Shown: one piece after another, positions 43,011 through 51,636 of the stretch | Numbering within the stretch: the stretch's first letter is position 1 | Layout of the letters: every line of letters starts with the position of its first letter | Source: Rhodophyticola sp. CCM32 | Lineage (GTDB): Bacteria > Pseudomonadota > Alphaproteobacteria > Rhodobacterales > Rhodobacteraceae | Direction: 5' to 3' | DNA length: 64,000 nt | NCBI RefSeq assembly: GCF_004751985.1 | Contig: NZ_CP038492.1 | Location: 3,224,001-3,288,000 of the forward strand | Notes under the pieces: model-generated | The model's input: the letters and a program-made list of their open reading frames with translations, nothing else | Databases searched by the model: none | Told to the model about the DNA's origin: nothing | Position numbers and translations under genes: made by a program

Positions 43011-43133
43011 GCAGAAATCGTTTAGAGCAGAAATCGTTTAATCTGAATCAAAATTCTCTGCCTCCGGGTCAGCAAACTGCTGATCTCGAACGTGAATTTT
43101 GATGAGTGATGGTGCAGAATAAACAATTTCGCT
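43011..43133. repeat. GCAGAAATCGTT-family element with a duplicated end
   Basis: The core 43027-43133 (107 bp) is an inverted copy of the element at 11086-11192. Reverse-complemented it gives TTTATTCTGCACCATCACTCATC...TTCACGTTCGAGATCAG...GAGGCAGAGAATTTTGATTCAG. Its GCAGAAATCGTTTA end is repeated in tandem 16 bases to the left (43011). The element fills the whole space between the convergent ptsN and sulfotransferase genes and touches the stop codon of the latter. Confidence 0.8.
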
Positions 43134-44567
43134 CTATGGCATAGCCCAGCGCCCGTATCCGAAATTGAGGTAATCGCGGCGGTACACCTGCATCGCGGCG
43201 TCTTCCACCGCATCATCATGGATCGCCGTCAGCGGGAACGGAGCCTCGGCATCGACCGCATCAAATCCTGCGCCCTCATGGCCAAGACCCGCCGCAAGCA
43301 CAGGAAGCGCATCGGCCATATCCTCTTCCCGGATCAGCTGATCGGGCAGGGTGACACCGGCCATGCCCTGTAAAATCGCGGTTTGTGTAGCCCAGGCCGG
43401 GTCCACTTTCAGACTGGTCTGCCCCTGAAGATTGCCTTTCAGAAAGGCCAGAAAGGCCAGAAACGCGGCTTTGTGATCCTCAACCCCATACCCATCAACC
43501 AACCCCTTGGCCGGTATCGGCAGGCCATACATCTTGCGCAACACGCGCCGCGCGTCCGTGTAACCGGGCGGATCACTGGGCAGGATATGCCGATTGAACA
43601 CATCATAGGCGCGCACCACCGGATGGCGCAGAATCGTGAAACTGCGATGCCCCACATGTTTGCGCAGCCATTGGCGCAGCTCTTTCTGGTTCATTCGGGT
43701 TTTCAGATCGTCCGGCGCGATCCCCTCAAGACCCGCCATCCATCTGATCACCGGCTCCACAACCGACCCTTTGACCGGCATGAACAGCAGACCTGTTTCC
43801 GGCAACGCATAAAACCCCGGCACACCGGGATGGCGCCGCGGTTCGAAATTCGGGGTGCGGGTCAGATCAAACCGGTCCAGGGCCGACACCGTTGCGGCCA
43901 TCTCGTCGTAATTTTCGACCTTCTGTCTCAGATCGCTTGGGTTTTGCCTTTTCAGCTTGCTGTTGGCGGCCGCAATGTCCTCTTTGGCCCCCAGAAACCG
44001 GGCCATGCCATTGATCACATCCAGATCATTGATGTCATCATAGGCAATATAGAACGCGGTCTGCCCGCTGCGCTGCAAGCCGTTCTGCAAACGCAGCTGA
44101 AACTGCTGCAACTGGTCCAGCATCTCTTCAAATTCTGCCGGGACAAACCTGATTTTTCCGGCCTTGCGCTGATGCTTCATATCCGTCAGCCGCCATTGCC
44201 CCGTCGCCGCCGCGATCTTGCGTGAGACATAGCTTTCCAGCGGGTTGCGGGTCAGAATGATTTTGGCAACCCTTGGGTCCGGCAGCACCCGGTCCAGCAC
44301 CCGCGCATCATGGTCGTGAAAGAACCGGAAACCGGGCAGGCCATCGGTATTTTGCAGCAGCGCGTCATACAGCCGAAGCGGGTTTTTTTCACGCGCCGCC
44401 ATGTCGATGCCATACATCTCGAAGGTCTTTTGATGACCCATGAAGGTCGGGTTGAAAACCTCACCCAGACAATCGAGATCGGTAAATTCGTTCACCGTCG
44501 CTTCCAGATAGTTCGATCCGGTGCGCATCTCGGCAAAGATCACGAAAGCATCAAATCGGCGGGGCAT
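43134..44567 (-). CDS. Sulfotransferase-like protein with two tandem domains
   Basis: 477 aa. The N-terminal half has a 5'-phosphosulfate-loop-like segment EMRTGSNYLEATVN (about 13-26) and a 3'-phosphate site ILTRNPLESYVSRKI (about 104-118). That layout suits PAPS-dependent sulfotransferases of the Stf0/LPS-modifying type. The C-terminal half repeats the plan in weaker form: LLFMPVKGSVVEPVIRWM (about 261-277) and ILRHPVVRAYDVFNRHIL (about 312-329). The acceptor is probably a glycan, since three glycosyltransferase genes lie directly upstream; the start overlaps the stop of the nearest (TAATG). CysQ, which removes the by-product PAP, is encoded in the same region. Confidence 0.8.
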   Translation of the reverse strand: MPRRFDAFVIFAEMRTGSNYLEATVNEFTDLDCLGEVFNPTFMGHQKTFEMYGIDMAAREKNPLRLYDALLQNTDGLPGFRFFHDHDARVLDRVLPDPRVAKIILTRNPLESYVSRKIAAATGQWRLTDMKHQRKAGKIRFVPAEFEEMLDQLQQFQLRLQNGLQRSGQTAFYIAYDDINDLDVINGMARFLGAKEDIAAANSKLKRQNPSDLRQKVENYDEMAATVSALDRFDLTRTPNFEPRRHPGVPGFYALPETGLLFMPVKGSVVEPVIRWMAGLEGIAPDDLKTRMNQKELRQWLRKHVGHRSFTILRHPVVRAYDVFNRHILPSDPPGYTDARRVLRKMYGLPIPAKGLVDGYGVEDHKAAFLAFLAFLKGNLQGQTSLKVDPAWATQTAILQGMAGVTLPDQLIREEDMADALPVLAAGLGHEGAGFDAVDAEAPFPLTAIHDDAVEDAAMQVYRRDYLNFGYGRWAMP

Positions 44568-46270
44568 TATTTCTGTACCAGATAAGGGCGGCTTCCGCCG
44601 GGGTTTTCATGGGTTTCGGTGCTTGTCGCCGGAAAATCACCCATCACAAAGGGTTTCATCCCCTGATTCTTGAGGTTCTGCAAAAACCGCCCGAACCCAT
44701 CCAGATTGGCCATGCGCGGGGCCTCGGTCAGCCGTGGGGCAGACGGGCCATCCATCGCATCAAGGATGCTTTGCAGGTTTTCCATCGGCTCTTCAATGAA
44801 CTCGGCCAGCGACCAGATCCGCACATCGGCCCGGGTTTTGACACTGCGCAGGGTGTTCACAAATTCCACCTCACGTTTCTGCATCATCGCCGCTTCTTTG
44901 CGGATTTCCGAAAAATTCCGGTTCGACAGGAACAGCGGCACCGCCCAGGCCCCGGTGATTGCCGAAATCTGCACATTGCTGTCAGATGACAGGAACCAGC
45001 CGATTTTCTGGTTGTCCCGCGGGCTGAGCTGAAAAATCTGCCGTTCGCCGCGCGTGTTCCAGATCAGACTGGTCAGGAACATCTGCGGGTTATAATCGCG
45101 CAATTTGGCCGATGCCGGGAGACAGCCGGCATACACATCCGCACCGCCCGCAAACCGGGCGCGCACCGGATCGAACAGATTGCCATGCACCCGCACGCCA
45201 AGCCGGCGCGACAACCAGGGTTCAAAATCCTCGAACAGGTCCTTGAACCCCTGAAAAACCGAATAGCGGGCGCAGGTTTTTCCGTTCTCCCAATCCTGAT
45301 TGGGGAAGCGGCTGTGCATATAGAGCCCCGCACGGCCCCGGGTCCGGCGTTCCTGGGCTTTGGCAAAGACCCGGTCAATCTTGCCCGGCGCCGGTTCCGC
45401 CATTTGCGAGCCGGTGTGGTCGGGCCCGAGAAATGTATCATAAAGCCGGTTCGCCTGCGGCCAGGCCTTGCGCGCCACAAAACAATCGGACCGGCGCAGA
45501 AGATGCAGATGGTCGTCATAGAACATATGGGGTTTGCCCTGAAAATCAAATTTCGAGAGCGTCAGGGACCGGCTTTCGACCCGTGTCGAATAAAGCCGGG
45601 CCAGCGTCTGGTAATAGCTTTCATCGGGGATCCAGACCCGTTTGAAATAGCGGTCATGGATCTGGCGCGCCGGGTCCTGCAAAATCGCCGACAGCGTCTG
45701 CCGTGTCAGACACCACCACTGAGACCCCAGATGCGGCACCAGCCCTTCGGGTATCTTGCGCCTGAAACCAACCGCTCTTTGCATCTCCACATAGCGGTCG
45801 AACAGCAGCCGGTGGCGTTTCCATGAAAACGGAAACCGCAGTTGAAACCGCTCCGCGTTCAGACCACCCACGGTCCATTCCACGTCCTGGGTTGTCACGC
45901 TTTCGATGAAATCCGTCCGGGGGCGGGCGATCAGATAATCCCGCAATTCCTCCACCGGGCGCAGCGGCAGACAAGAGCCGCTGGCCAGATAGACATGCCG
46001 CACATCGGGAAAATCCTCCAGCATCACCTCGGCCGCGGTTTGTGAGGCCGCGACCAGCGACCAGGTGCCCCATTCGCATTTATGGCGTTTGGAAAACCGG
46101 ATATTTCCCAGATCGGACAAGGCGGTCTGCAACCCGGTATAGGCCCCGGTGCTGACCCGTTTGTCTACATGGATCACCACCGGGCAATCCCGTTCTGCCC
46201 AATGCCGCGCCACCTCGGCCGCACGGTTCAGCGCGGTGTGGCAGAGCATGACAAAACCCACACTGCTCAT
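44567..46270 (-). CDS. GT14-like (core-2/xylosyltransferase type) glycosyltransferase
   Basis: 567 aa. The N-terminal domain (about 1-290) is of the core-2/I-branching enzyme and peptide O-xylosyltransferase family: VGFVMLCHTALNRAAEVARHW, VVIHVDKR, HVYLASGSCLPLRPVEELRDYL, GSQWWCLTR and WIPDESYYQTL. The C-terminal half is the uncharacterised region (DUF5927-like) that accompanies such bacterial enzymes. The donor sugar is not known; relatives use UDP-Xyl or UDP-GlcNAc. It overlaps both neighbours and is part of the galU-GT4-GT2-GT14-sulfotransferase unit. Confidence 0.85.
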   Translation of the reverse strand: MSSVGFVMLCHTALNRAAEVARHWAERDCPVVIHVDKRVSTGAYTGLQTALSDLGNIRFSKRHKCEWGTWSLVAASQTAAEVMLEDFPDVRHVYLASGSCLPLRPVEELRDYLIARPRTDFIESVTTQDVEWTVGGLNAERFQLRFPFSWKRHRLLFDRYVEMQRAVGFRRKIPEGLVPHLGSQWWCLTRQTLSAILQDPARQIHDRYFKRVWIPDESYYQTLARLYSTRVESRSLTLSKFDFQGKPHMFYDDHLHLLRRSDCFVARKAWPQANRLYDTFLGPDHTGSQMAEPAPGKIDRVFAKAQERRTRGRAGLYMHSRFPNQDWENGKTCARYSVFQGFKDLFEDFEPWLSRRLGVRVHGNLFDPVRARFAGGADVYAGCLPASAKLRDYNPQMFLTSLIWNTRGERQIFQLSPRDNQKIGWFLSSDSNVQISAITGAWAVPLFLSNRNFSEIRKEAAMMQKREVEFVNTLRSVKTRADVRIWSLAEFIEEPMENLQSILDAMDGPSAPRLTEAPRMANLDGFGRFLQNLKNQGMKPFVMGDFPATSTETHENPGGSRPYLVQK

Positions 46271-47277
46271 GCCCAGTTCCCCTTTGACATGAGGCCCAGA
46301 ATCTCAAGCTGACGCCAGTTGATGTAGCGTTCAGACCATTTGCACCACAGGTTCGGGTCTTCGTTCAACCCCTGATAATAGGCTTCGTATTCATGGCTGT
46401 TGGCATAGTGCTGGCGGCGATCAAGCTCTTCACTGGCCTTGTCGGAAAATGTGTCGAGGAATTTGGCATGCATCAGCACGCCCGATGTCTTCTCACCCCC
46501 CCATTCGTCATAAACAAGGTTCAGCCCACGCGGCAAAAGCATATGGGTGGAACTGGCGAAAGTGTAATATTTGTTCCATTTCACCAGGGGGATCTTGTTA
46601 AGCGCAGGCGCCCGTTCAGGTTTGTCAGGGAAGAAAAGCCGTGCCCGCGGGCCACCCTGAATCCACAGATTTCCGAACTGTTTATTGCGGTTAATCATGT
46701 AATTGCCCGCATCGAACCAGCAGGCAATCTCGAACGGGTTCTGCCCTTCATGGTAAGGTTGAAGTGTGATCGGACCTTTGGGGTACATATCCAGCAGCAT
46801 CGTCCCGAAAGACTTGACCGAGGATGCATCCAGCCAATCGGTCAGCGCCGGGATCGGGCGGCTGTCGCAGAACGGATAGACCAGAAATTCATCAGGGTCG
46901 ACGATCAGGCTCCAATGGCCATGGGCGTATTTCATCAACAGCCAGTTCAGCCAGTCCATGCCGAAACGCGCGCGTTTATAGCTGGCATCGCTTGTCCAGA
47001 CCGAACAATCCGGCTGCGCCGTCAGATATTCCCGCGTGCCATCGGTGCTGTCATTATCGACAAAGAAGAAATGCGCGATGCCCCGGTCCCGGTAATATTC
47101 CAGAAAATAGGGCAGCCGCACCATTTCGTTGCGCAGGGTCACAAAACACAGCAGATCATCGGGCCTGACCATGGCGGTGCGATCGACAACAGATAAAAGC
47201 TCCCGGCTTTTGCGCATCGAGCGCAAGCGGAACCTTCTACGCCTCAGGCGCAATCCATAGCGTTGAATCGCCCTCAT
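46267..47277 (-). CDS. Glycosyltransferase family 2 protein (DUF4422/GT92-like)
   Basis: 336 aa. A basic N-terminus (about 1-25) precedes a GT-A fold: LLCFVTLRNEMVRLPYFLEYYRDRGIAHFFFVDNDSTDGTREYL, then WSLIVDPDEFLVYP, which holds the DxD-like metal site. This branch is often seen in bacterial surface-glycan clusters. ATG at 47277 lies in a 4-base overlap with the GT4 gene upstream; an earlier in-frame start has no ribosome site and falls inside that gene. Confidence 0.87.
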   Translation of the reverse strand: MRAIQRYGLRLRRRRFRLRSMRKSRELLSVVDRTAMVRPDDLLCFVTLRNEMVRLPYFLEYYRDRGIAHFFFVDNDSTDGTREYLTAQPDCSVWTSDASYKRARFGMDWLNWLLMKYAHGHWSLIVDPDEFLVYPFCDSRPIPALTDWLDASSVKSFGTMLLDMYPKGPITLQPYHEGQNPFEIACWFDAGNYMINRNKQFGNLWIQGGPRARLFFPDKPERAPALNKIPLVKWNKYYTFASSTHMLLPRGLNLVYDEWGGEKTSGVLMHAKFLDTFSDKASEELDRRQHYANSHEYEAYYQGLNEDPNLWCKWSERYINWRQLEILGLMSKGNWA

Positions 47278-48536
47278 TCGCTGCCTTTTTGCCTGTCCTG
47301 CCAAAGCGCGTCGATAGACGCCCCGACCGTCGTGAAATGGGCCTGCCAATCCGGCAGCCGGGCTTTTGAAGTATCCGGCACCACCAAATCGCCTGCAATG
47401 CGCTGTTTTATCGTTTCAATCCAAGAATACGCATCCTGGGGATCAAGGTAAACGGCGCTGTCACCCAGAACCTCGCGCATAACCGGCAAATCTGAACAAA
47501 ACGGGATGCATCCTTCCCGCAATGCCTCTAACGGCGGCAATCCGAACCCTTCGATCAGACTTGGAAATAGCAACCCATGGGCACCTTTCAACAGGCCACG
47601 CACCTGTGTGTCGGGTAGCGCGCCATGGTCAAACAGGCTCTGCCCGCGCTGCGGATGGGTCACAAGCCGCTTGATCAATGCAGCGTTGCACCAACCCGGC
47701 TGACCGATGATGTGCAGATGTGGCATCCGGTCTTCCGGCAGCTCCTGCAACAGCGCCTCCCATATATCCAGCAACAAGGCGTGGTTCTTGCGTGGTTCAA
47801 TCGTGCCGAGGGCAACAAAATAAGGATGCGACAGATCAACCCCCGGCGGTGGCGGGTGGACCGCCACCGGATCGGGCAGGCCCAGATGGGCGACAATTGT
47901 ATCAGGCATGCGGCCCCAACCTGTCGCATGCCGCGTCAAGGCGGCAACCGTATCCTGCGAATTGGCAATGATCAGATCCGCCTGATCGCAAACCCGCGCC
48001 ATCATCGCCCCAAACGCCTCTGGCTGGCCGCAAACGACGACATCGGGGCGTTCCAGCGGAATGACATCATGCACCAGAACCGCAAGTTTCATCTGCGGTT
48101 GCCTGGCGATGGCGGCAAGGGTCCGCACCGACAGATTGCTGTGCCCGACATTCAGATATACCGACCGTCCCGGCAATTCAGAGACCAGCATCCGCGCCAG
48201 CCGCCCACGCAGTGACCGGGCCAGCGCGTGGGGCCGCAGCATCGCCTCGGCGCGATGCCGGGGCTTGCCGGATTTCCCGTACAGGCGAGAGATCATATCC
48301 GCACGCCCAAGCGGCAGCCGCCCGTCAAGAAGATCAACCAGAACCGTGGCGCCACTGATGCCCAGCATCAGATACCCGCGCGTTGTCCGGCACAGGTAGA
48401 TCGCTGTCGGATGATGATGCAGGCACCATGTCAGATATGCGTATTCGACCCGGTCAATCCCCGTCAGGGCACCACGGCCCACCCGGCTGACCAGCCGCGT
48501 GACATCAAGACAGATTCTATATTCCGCGCCCGGCAC
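47274..48536 (-). CDS. Glycosyltransferase family 4 (GT-B)
   Basis: 420 aa retaining glycosyltransferase. The N-terminal half has LVHDVIPLERPD and IANSQDTVAAL. The C-terminal half has FVALGTIEPRKNHALLLDIW and the donor-binding FPSLIEGFGLPPLEALREGCIPFCSDLPVMREV (the E-x7-E motif). Start codon GTG. It follows galU by 35 bases and is probably fed by UDP- or GDP-sugars; specificity cannot be inferred. Confidence 0.9.
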   Translation of the reverse strand: MPGAEYRICLDVTRLVSRVGRGALTGIDRVEYAYLTWCLHHHPTAIYLCRTTRGYLMLGISGATVLVDLLDGRLPLGRADMISRLYGKSGKPRHRAEAMLRPHALARSLRGRLARMLVSELPGRSVYLNVGHSNLSVRTLAAIARQPQMKLAVLVHDVIPLERPDVVVCGQPEAFGAMMARVCDQADLIIANSQDTVAALTRHATGWGRMPDTIVAHLGLPDPVAVHPPPPGVDLSHPYFVALGTIEPRKNHALLLDIWEALLQELPEDRMPHLHIIGQPGWCNAALIKRLVTHPQRGQSLFDHGALPDTQVRGLLKGAHGLLFPSLIEGFGLPPLEALREGCIPFCSDLPVMREVLGDSAVYLDPQDAYSWIETIKQRIAGDLVVPDTSKARLPDWQAHFTTVGASIDALWQDRQKGSE

Positions 48537-48571
48537 GGGGTCGGCCCCCTCGTGTTCCCTGACGCCAGAGA

Positions 48572-49465
48572 CTACTGTGCCGCGTTTCGTGTGGCTACCA
48601 TTTCGCCAAGATATTGCGAAAATTCATCGCGCAATTCCGCACGTGCCAGCCCGAAGGCCACTGTCGCCTGAAGAAACCCTGCTTTTGAGCCGCAATCGAA
48701 CCGCTGGCCCCGGAACCGGAAGCCGAACACATTGCCTGATGTCTCAATCTCTTGCGCAATGGCATCGGTCAGCTGCACCTCGCCACCGGCGCCGGTTTTG
48801 ATCTGATGCAGGTTCTGCATGATATTCGGGGTCAGAATATAGCGTCCGATCACGGCCAGGTTCGATGGCGCTTCATCCATCGGCGGTTTTTCAACCATGC
48901 CCTTGACCGAGACAACCGTGCCCATGTCTTCCCTGATATCCAGAACCCCATAGGCCGAGGCTTTCTCTGCCGGGACTTCCATCGCCGCGACCATATTGCC
49001 GCCGGTCTCTGCATGGGCCTCGACCATCTGTTGCAGACAGGGTGTTTCAGCCGCGATCACGTCATCGGGCAGGATCACCGCAAAAGGCTCATCTGCCAGC
49101 AGACGCCGCGCACACCAGACCGCATGACCAAGGCCAAGCGCCTTGTGCTGGCGCAGATAGGCGATGGCGCCGCTATCCATATTGGTGGAGTCCAGAACCT
49201 TCAGCAGATCATCCTTGCCCTTGGCGCGCAGGGCGCTTTCCAGTTCGGGCGAGTGGTCGAAATAATCCTCAAGCGCGCTTTTCCCGCGCGAGGTGACGAA
49301 GATGAACTCTTTGATACCGGCGGCCCGCGCCTCGTCGATCGCATATTGGATCAGCGGGCGGTCCACCAATGTCATAATCTCTTTCGGGATTGATTTGGTC
49401 GCGGGCAGAAACCGCGTGCCCAGCCCCGCCACCGGAAAGATCGCTTTTGTGACCCGTTTTGTCAT
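48572..49465 (-). CDS. galU: UTP-glucose-1-phosphate uridylyltransferase
   Basis: 297 aa nucleotidyltransferase: GLGTRFLPATKSIPKEIM binds UTP, LGLGHAVWCARRLL and VILPDDVI form the active site, and VEKP and RFDCGSKAGFLQA complete the family pattern. It makes UDP-glucose, precursor for UDP-galactose, UDP-glucuronate and their glycans. ATG at 49465 matches the usual N-terminus MTKRVTKAIFPVAG; longer in-frame starts are not conserved. First gene of the five-gene glycan unit running to the sulfotransferase. Confidence 0.96.
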   Translation of the reverse strand: MTKRVTKAIFPVAGLGTRFLPATKSIPKEIMTLVDRPLIQYAIDEARAAGIKEFIFVTSRGKSALEDYFDHSPELESALRAKGKDDLLKVLDSTNMDSGAIAYLRQHKALGLGHAVWCARRLLADEPFAVILPDDVIAAETPCLQQMVEAHAETGGNMVAAMEVPAEKASAYGVLDIREDMGTVVSVKGMVEKPPMDEAPSNLAVIGRYILTPNIMQNLHQIKTGAGGEVQLTDAIAQEIETSGNVFGFRFRGQRFDCGSKAGFLQATVAFGLARAELRDEFSQYLGEMVATRNAAQ

Positions 49466-49603
49466 AACTTCACCATTCGCCTTTCTCATGGGCAGAGAAT
49501 CCCTTGACCGACATAACGATACCCGACCGGGACCACCAGCTTTGCCCCGGTTCATAACCCAGACAGGCGACAAATGGTCAAATTTATGGCAGGGCGTATA
49601 AAA

Positions 49604-50836
49604 TCAGCTGCGCACCGCCTCTATCCGGTCGGTTTCCGCACGAACGCGCCGCCGGAAACTCCATATCTGGACCCGTGATCGCGTGCGATCCGCCCGGCCG
49701 AACAGCCCGCCGCTTTGTACCCAGACACCGGTTTCGGTAAATTGCACCCGATGCGCCCTTGGCGTCGGCGCAAACAGAAACACCGTCACGGTCCGGCCGG
49801 ACTGTGCCGGTTCTGCCGCATCAGCAAGACATCTGTCTGCCTGAAACCACCGGCCCGCCAGATAAAGGGGCGGCAAGGGCAGATCATCGCGCATGGTCTG
49901 AAACACGCCCCCCTCTGCGGCGGGTATATCCGTCTGCCCCGGCACCCGGGTGCGCCCGATGGCAAACCCGTCCTCCAGCTCCTGACGCAGGCGCTGCACA
50001 TCCCGGGGTGTCAGATCACCCTGCCGCTGAAACCGGTCAAGCCGGGCCAGTTGGTCTGCCTGAAACCGGGCCAGATGCGGGGCAACCTGATCGGGTGCCA
50101 GATGCTTGCGCAGATAGACCGCCATGCTTGCCCCGATCTCTGTCAGTGATCTGGGTGCGCGGTTGGCCGCACGGCGGGCAGAGGGGGCAAAGCCATGATG
50201 AACCAGCGCCGAAGGAACCGAGACCGAGATCAGCCCCGCCTGATGCAGGCGCAGGGCCATATCCGTATCGTCGAGATAAAAGGCAAAACTGGTGTCAAAC
50301 CCGCCAATCCGGTCAAGCGCCCGACGGCGCAGGGCCATATTCGTACCCTGCAGTTTCAAGGCATAACCCGATGACAAAGCCGGGCGCACCGGGCCGGTCC
50401 CTTCCAGATCAAGCGCAATCTCATCCGTCTCGGCATTCACCGCGCGGCTGCCCCATTGCAGCGACAAACCGTTGCGCCCGATCACATGGCCCCCCGCCGC
50501 CATCACCTGCGGATCGTCGAAACCCGCCATCAGACGGGTCAGCCAATTGGGTTCCGGCACCGCATCATCATCCATAAAGGCCAGCACATCGCCCGAGGCC
50601 AGCGCGAGACCCATATTCCGCGATGCCGAGATATTGCTGCAGGTCTGAAGCCCGGTCCTGATCCGGTCGGCAAAAGGCAGATCGGCGATCGCATCCAGCC
50701 CCGCCTGATCGGCCACAACCACCATCTCGACCGGGCGGTAGGTCAGCTGATACACCCCCAAAAGGCACCGCCTGAGCAGGGCCGGCCGGCCCTGGCTGAC
50801 GATGATCACACTGACAGATGGGGCGGTGGCGATCAT
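49604..50836 (-). CDS. Glycosyltransferase family 2 protein
   Basis: 410 aa. The GT-A domain occupies the first 250 residues: VSVIIVSQGRPALLRRCLLGVY, then ISASRNMGLALASGDVLAFMDDDAVPEPNWL with the DDD metal site, then GGFDTSFAFYLDDTDMALRL. A C-terminal extension of about 160 residues is of unknown role. ATG at 50836 shares a base with the kdsB stop (TGATG), so it is coupled to kdsB. Linkage to Kdo synthesis suggests work on LPS core or capsule, but the substrate is unknown. Confidence 0.88.
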   Translation of the reverse strand: MIATAPSVSVIIVSQGRPALLRRCLLGVYQLTYRPVEMVVVADQAGLDAIADLPFADRIRTGLQTCSNISASRNMGLALASGDVLAFMDDDAVPEPNWLTRLMAGFDDPQVMAAGGHVIGRNGLSLQWGSRAVNAETDEIALDLEGTGPVRPALSSGYALKLQGTNMALRRRALDRIGGFDTSFAFYLDDTDMALRLHQAGLISVSVPSALVHHGFAPSARRAANRAPRSLTEIGASMAVYLRKHLAPDQVAPHLARFQADQLARLDRFQRQGDLTPRDVQRLRQELEDGFAIGRTRVPGQTDIPAAEGGVFQTMRDDLPLPPLYLAGRWFQADRCLADAAEPAQSGRTVTVFLFAPTPRAHRVQFTETGVWVQSGGLFGRADRTRSRVQIWSFRRRVRAETDRIEAVRS

Positions 50837-51636
50837 CAGGGCATGTTCATCTCGGCCATCATCGCCTCGATCCGGGGCACATCCTCGGGGTTGTTCAACT
50901 CCCAGAACTGGCGCCCCCGGGCCGTGACCTCGACACAAAGGATCGGATGGCCATGTTCGAGAAACCGCAATTGCTCCAACCCCTCCATCTGCTCCAGAAC
51001 ACCCGGGGCAAGACCGGGATAGCTGGCCAGAGCTGCGGGCCGGTAGGCATAGACGCCCACATGATGAAACACCGGCGTCGCCGCATCATCGGCATAGGAC
51101 GCGGCGGTAAACGGGATCACCTCTTTCGAGAAGAACAGCGCGTGGTGCGCCGTGTCGAACACCGCCGTCGTGCCACCCACGCGCCCGGCCTGACGGTCAG
51201 CCTTGAACGCATTCAGTGTGTCCCCGTCACAGCGCAGCACCGGCGTGGCCACCGCGGCCCCGGGCGCGGCACGCAGACCCGCAACCAGATCCTCCAGAAA
51301 CCAGGCCGGGGTCAGCGGCGCATCGCCCTGCAGGTTCACCAGAATTTCAACATCATCGCCCAGCAGGCCCAGCGCTTCGGCACAACGTTCCGTGCCATTG
51401 GCGCAGGTCTCTGACGTCATCAGAACCTCGGCCCCGAACCCATGGCAGGCCCCGGCGATCCGTTCATCATCCGTGGCCACATAGATGGCGTCAAAGCCTT
51501 CAACCTCCATGGCGGCGCGCCAGCTCCGCTCGATCAGGCTTTGCGCCATACCGGTTGCGCCGCGCAGCAAGGCCAGCGGTTTGCCCGGATACCGGCTTGA
51601 GGCATAGCGGGCCGGTATGACGCAGATGACACTCAC
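50836..51636 (-). CDS. kdsB: 3-deoxy-manno-octulosonate cytidylyltransferase
   Basis: 266 aa: CVIPARYASSRYPGKPLA (CTP-binding P-loop-like motif), SETCANGTERCAEAL, VNLQGDAPL and HHVGVYAYR, all expected of KdsB. It activates Kdo to CMP-Kdo for lipopolysaccharide inner core or Kdo-containing capsules. Overlaps cysQ upstream by 4 bases and the GT2 gene downstream by 1 base. Confidence 0.95.
   Translation of the reverse strand: MSVICVIPARYASSRYPGKPLALLRGATGMAQSLIERSWRAAMEVEGFDAIYVATDDERIAGACHGFGAEVLMTSETCANGTERCAEALGLLGDDVEILVNLQGDAPLTPAWFLEDLVAGLRAAPGAAVATPVLRCDGDTLNAFKADRQAGRVGGTTAVFDTAHHALFFSKEVIPFTAASYADDAATPVFHHVGVYAYRPAALASYPGLAPGVLEQMEGLEQLRFLEHGHPILCVEVTARGRQFWELNNPEDVPRIEAMMAEMNMP

Noticed and set aside
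43441..43470. Nine-base tandem repeat (AGAAAGGCC twice) in the sulfotransferase gene
   Set aside because: Only two units and in frame; encodes a short LAFLAFL stretch with no sign of variation.
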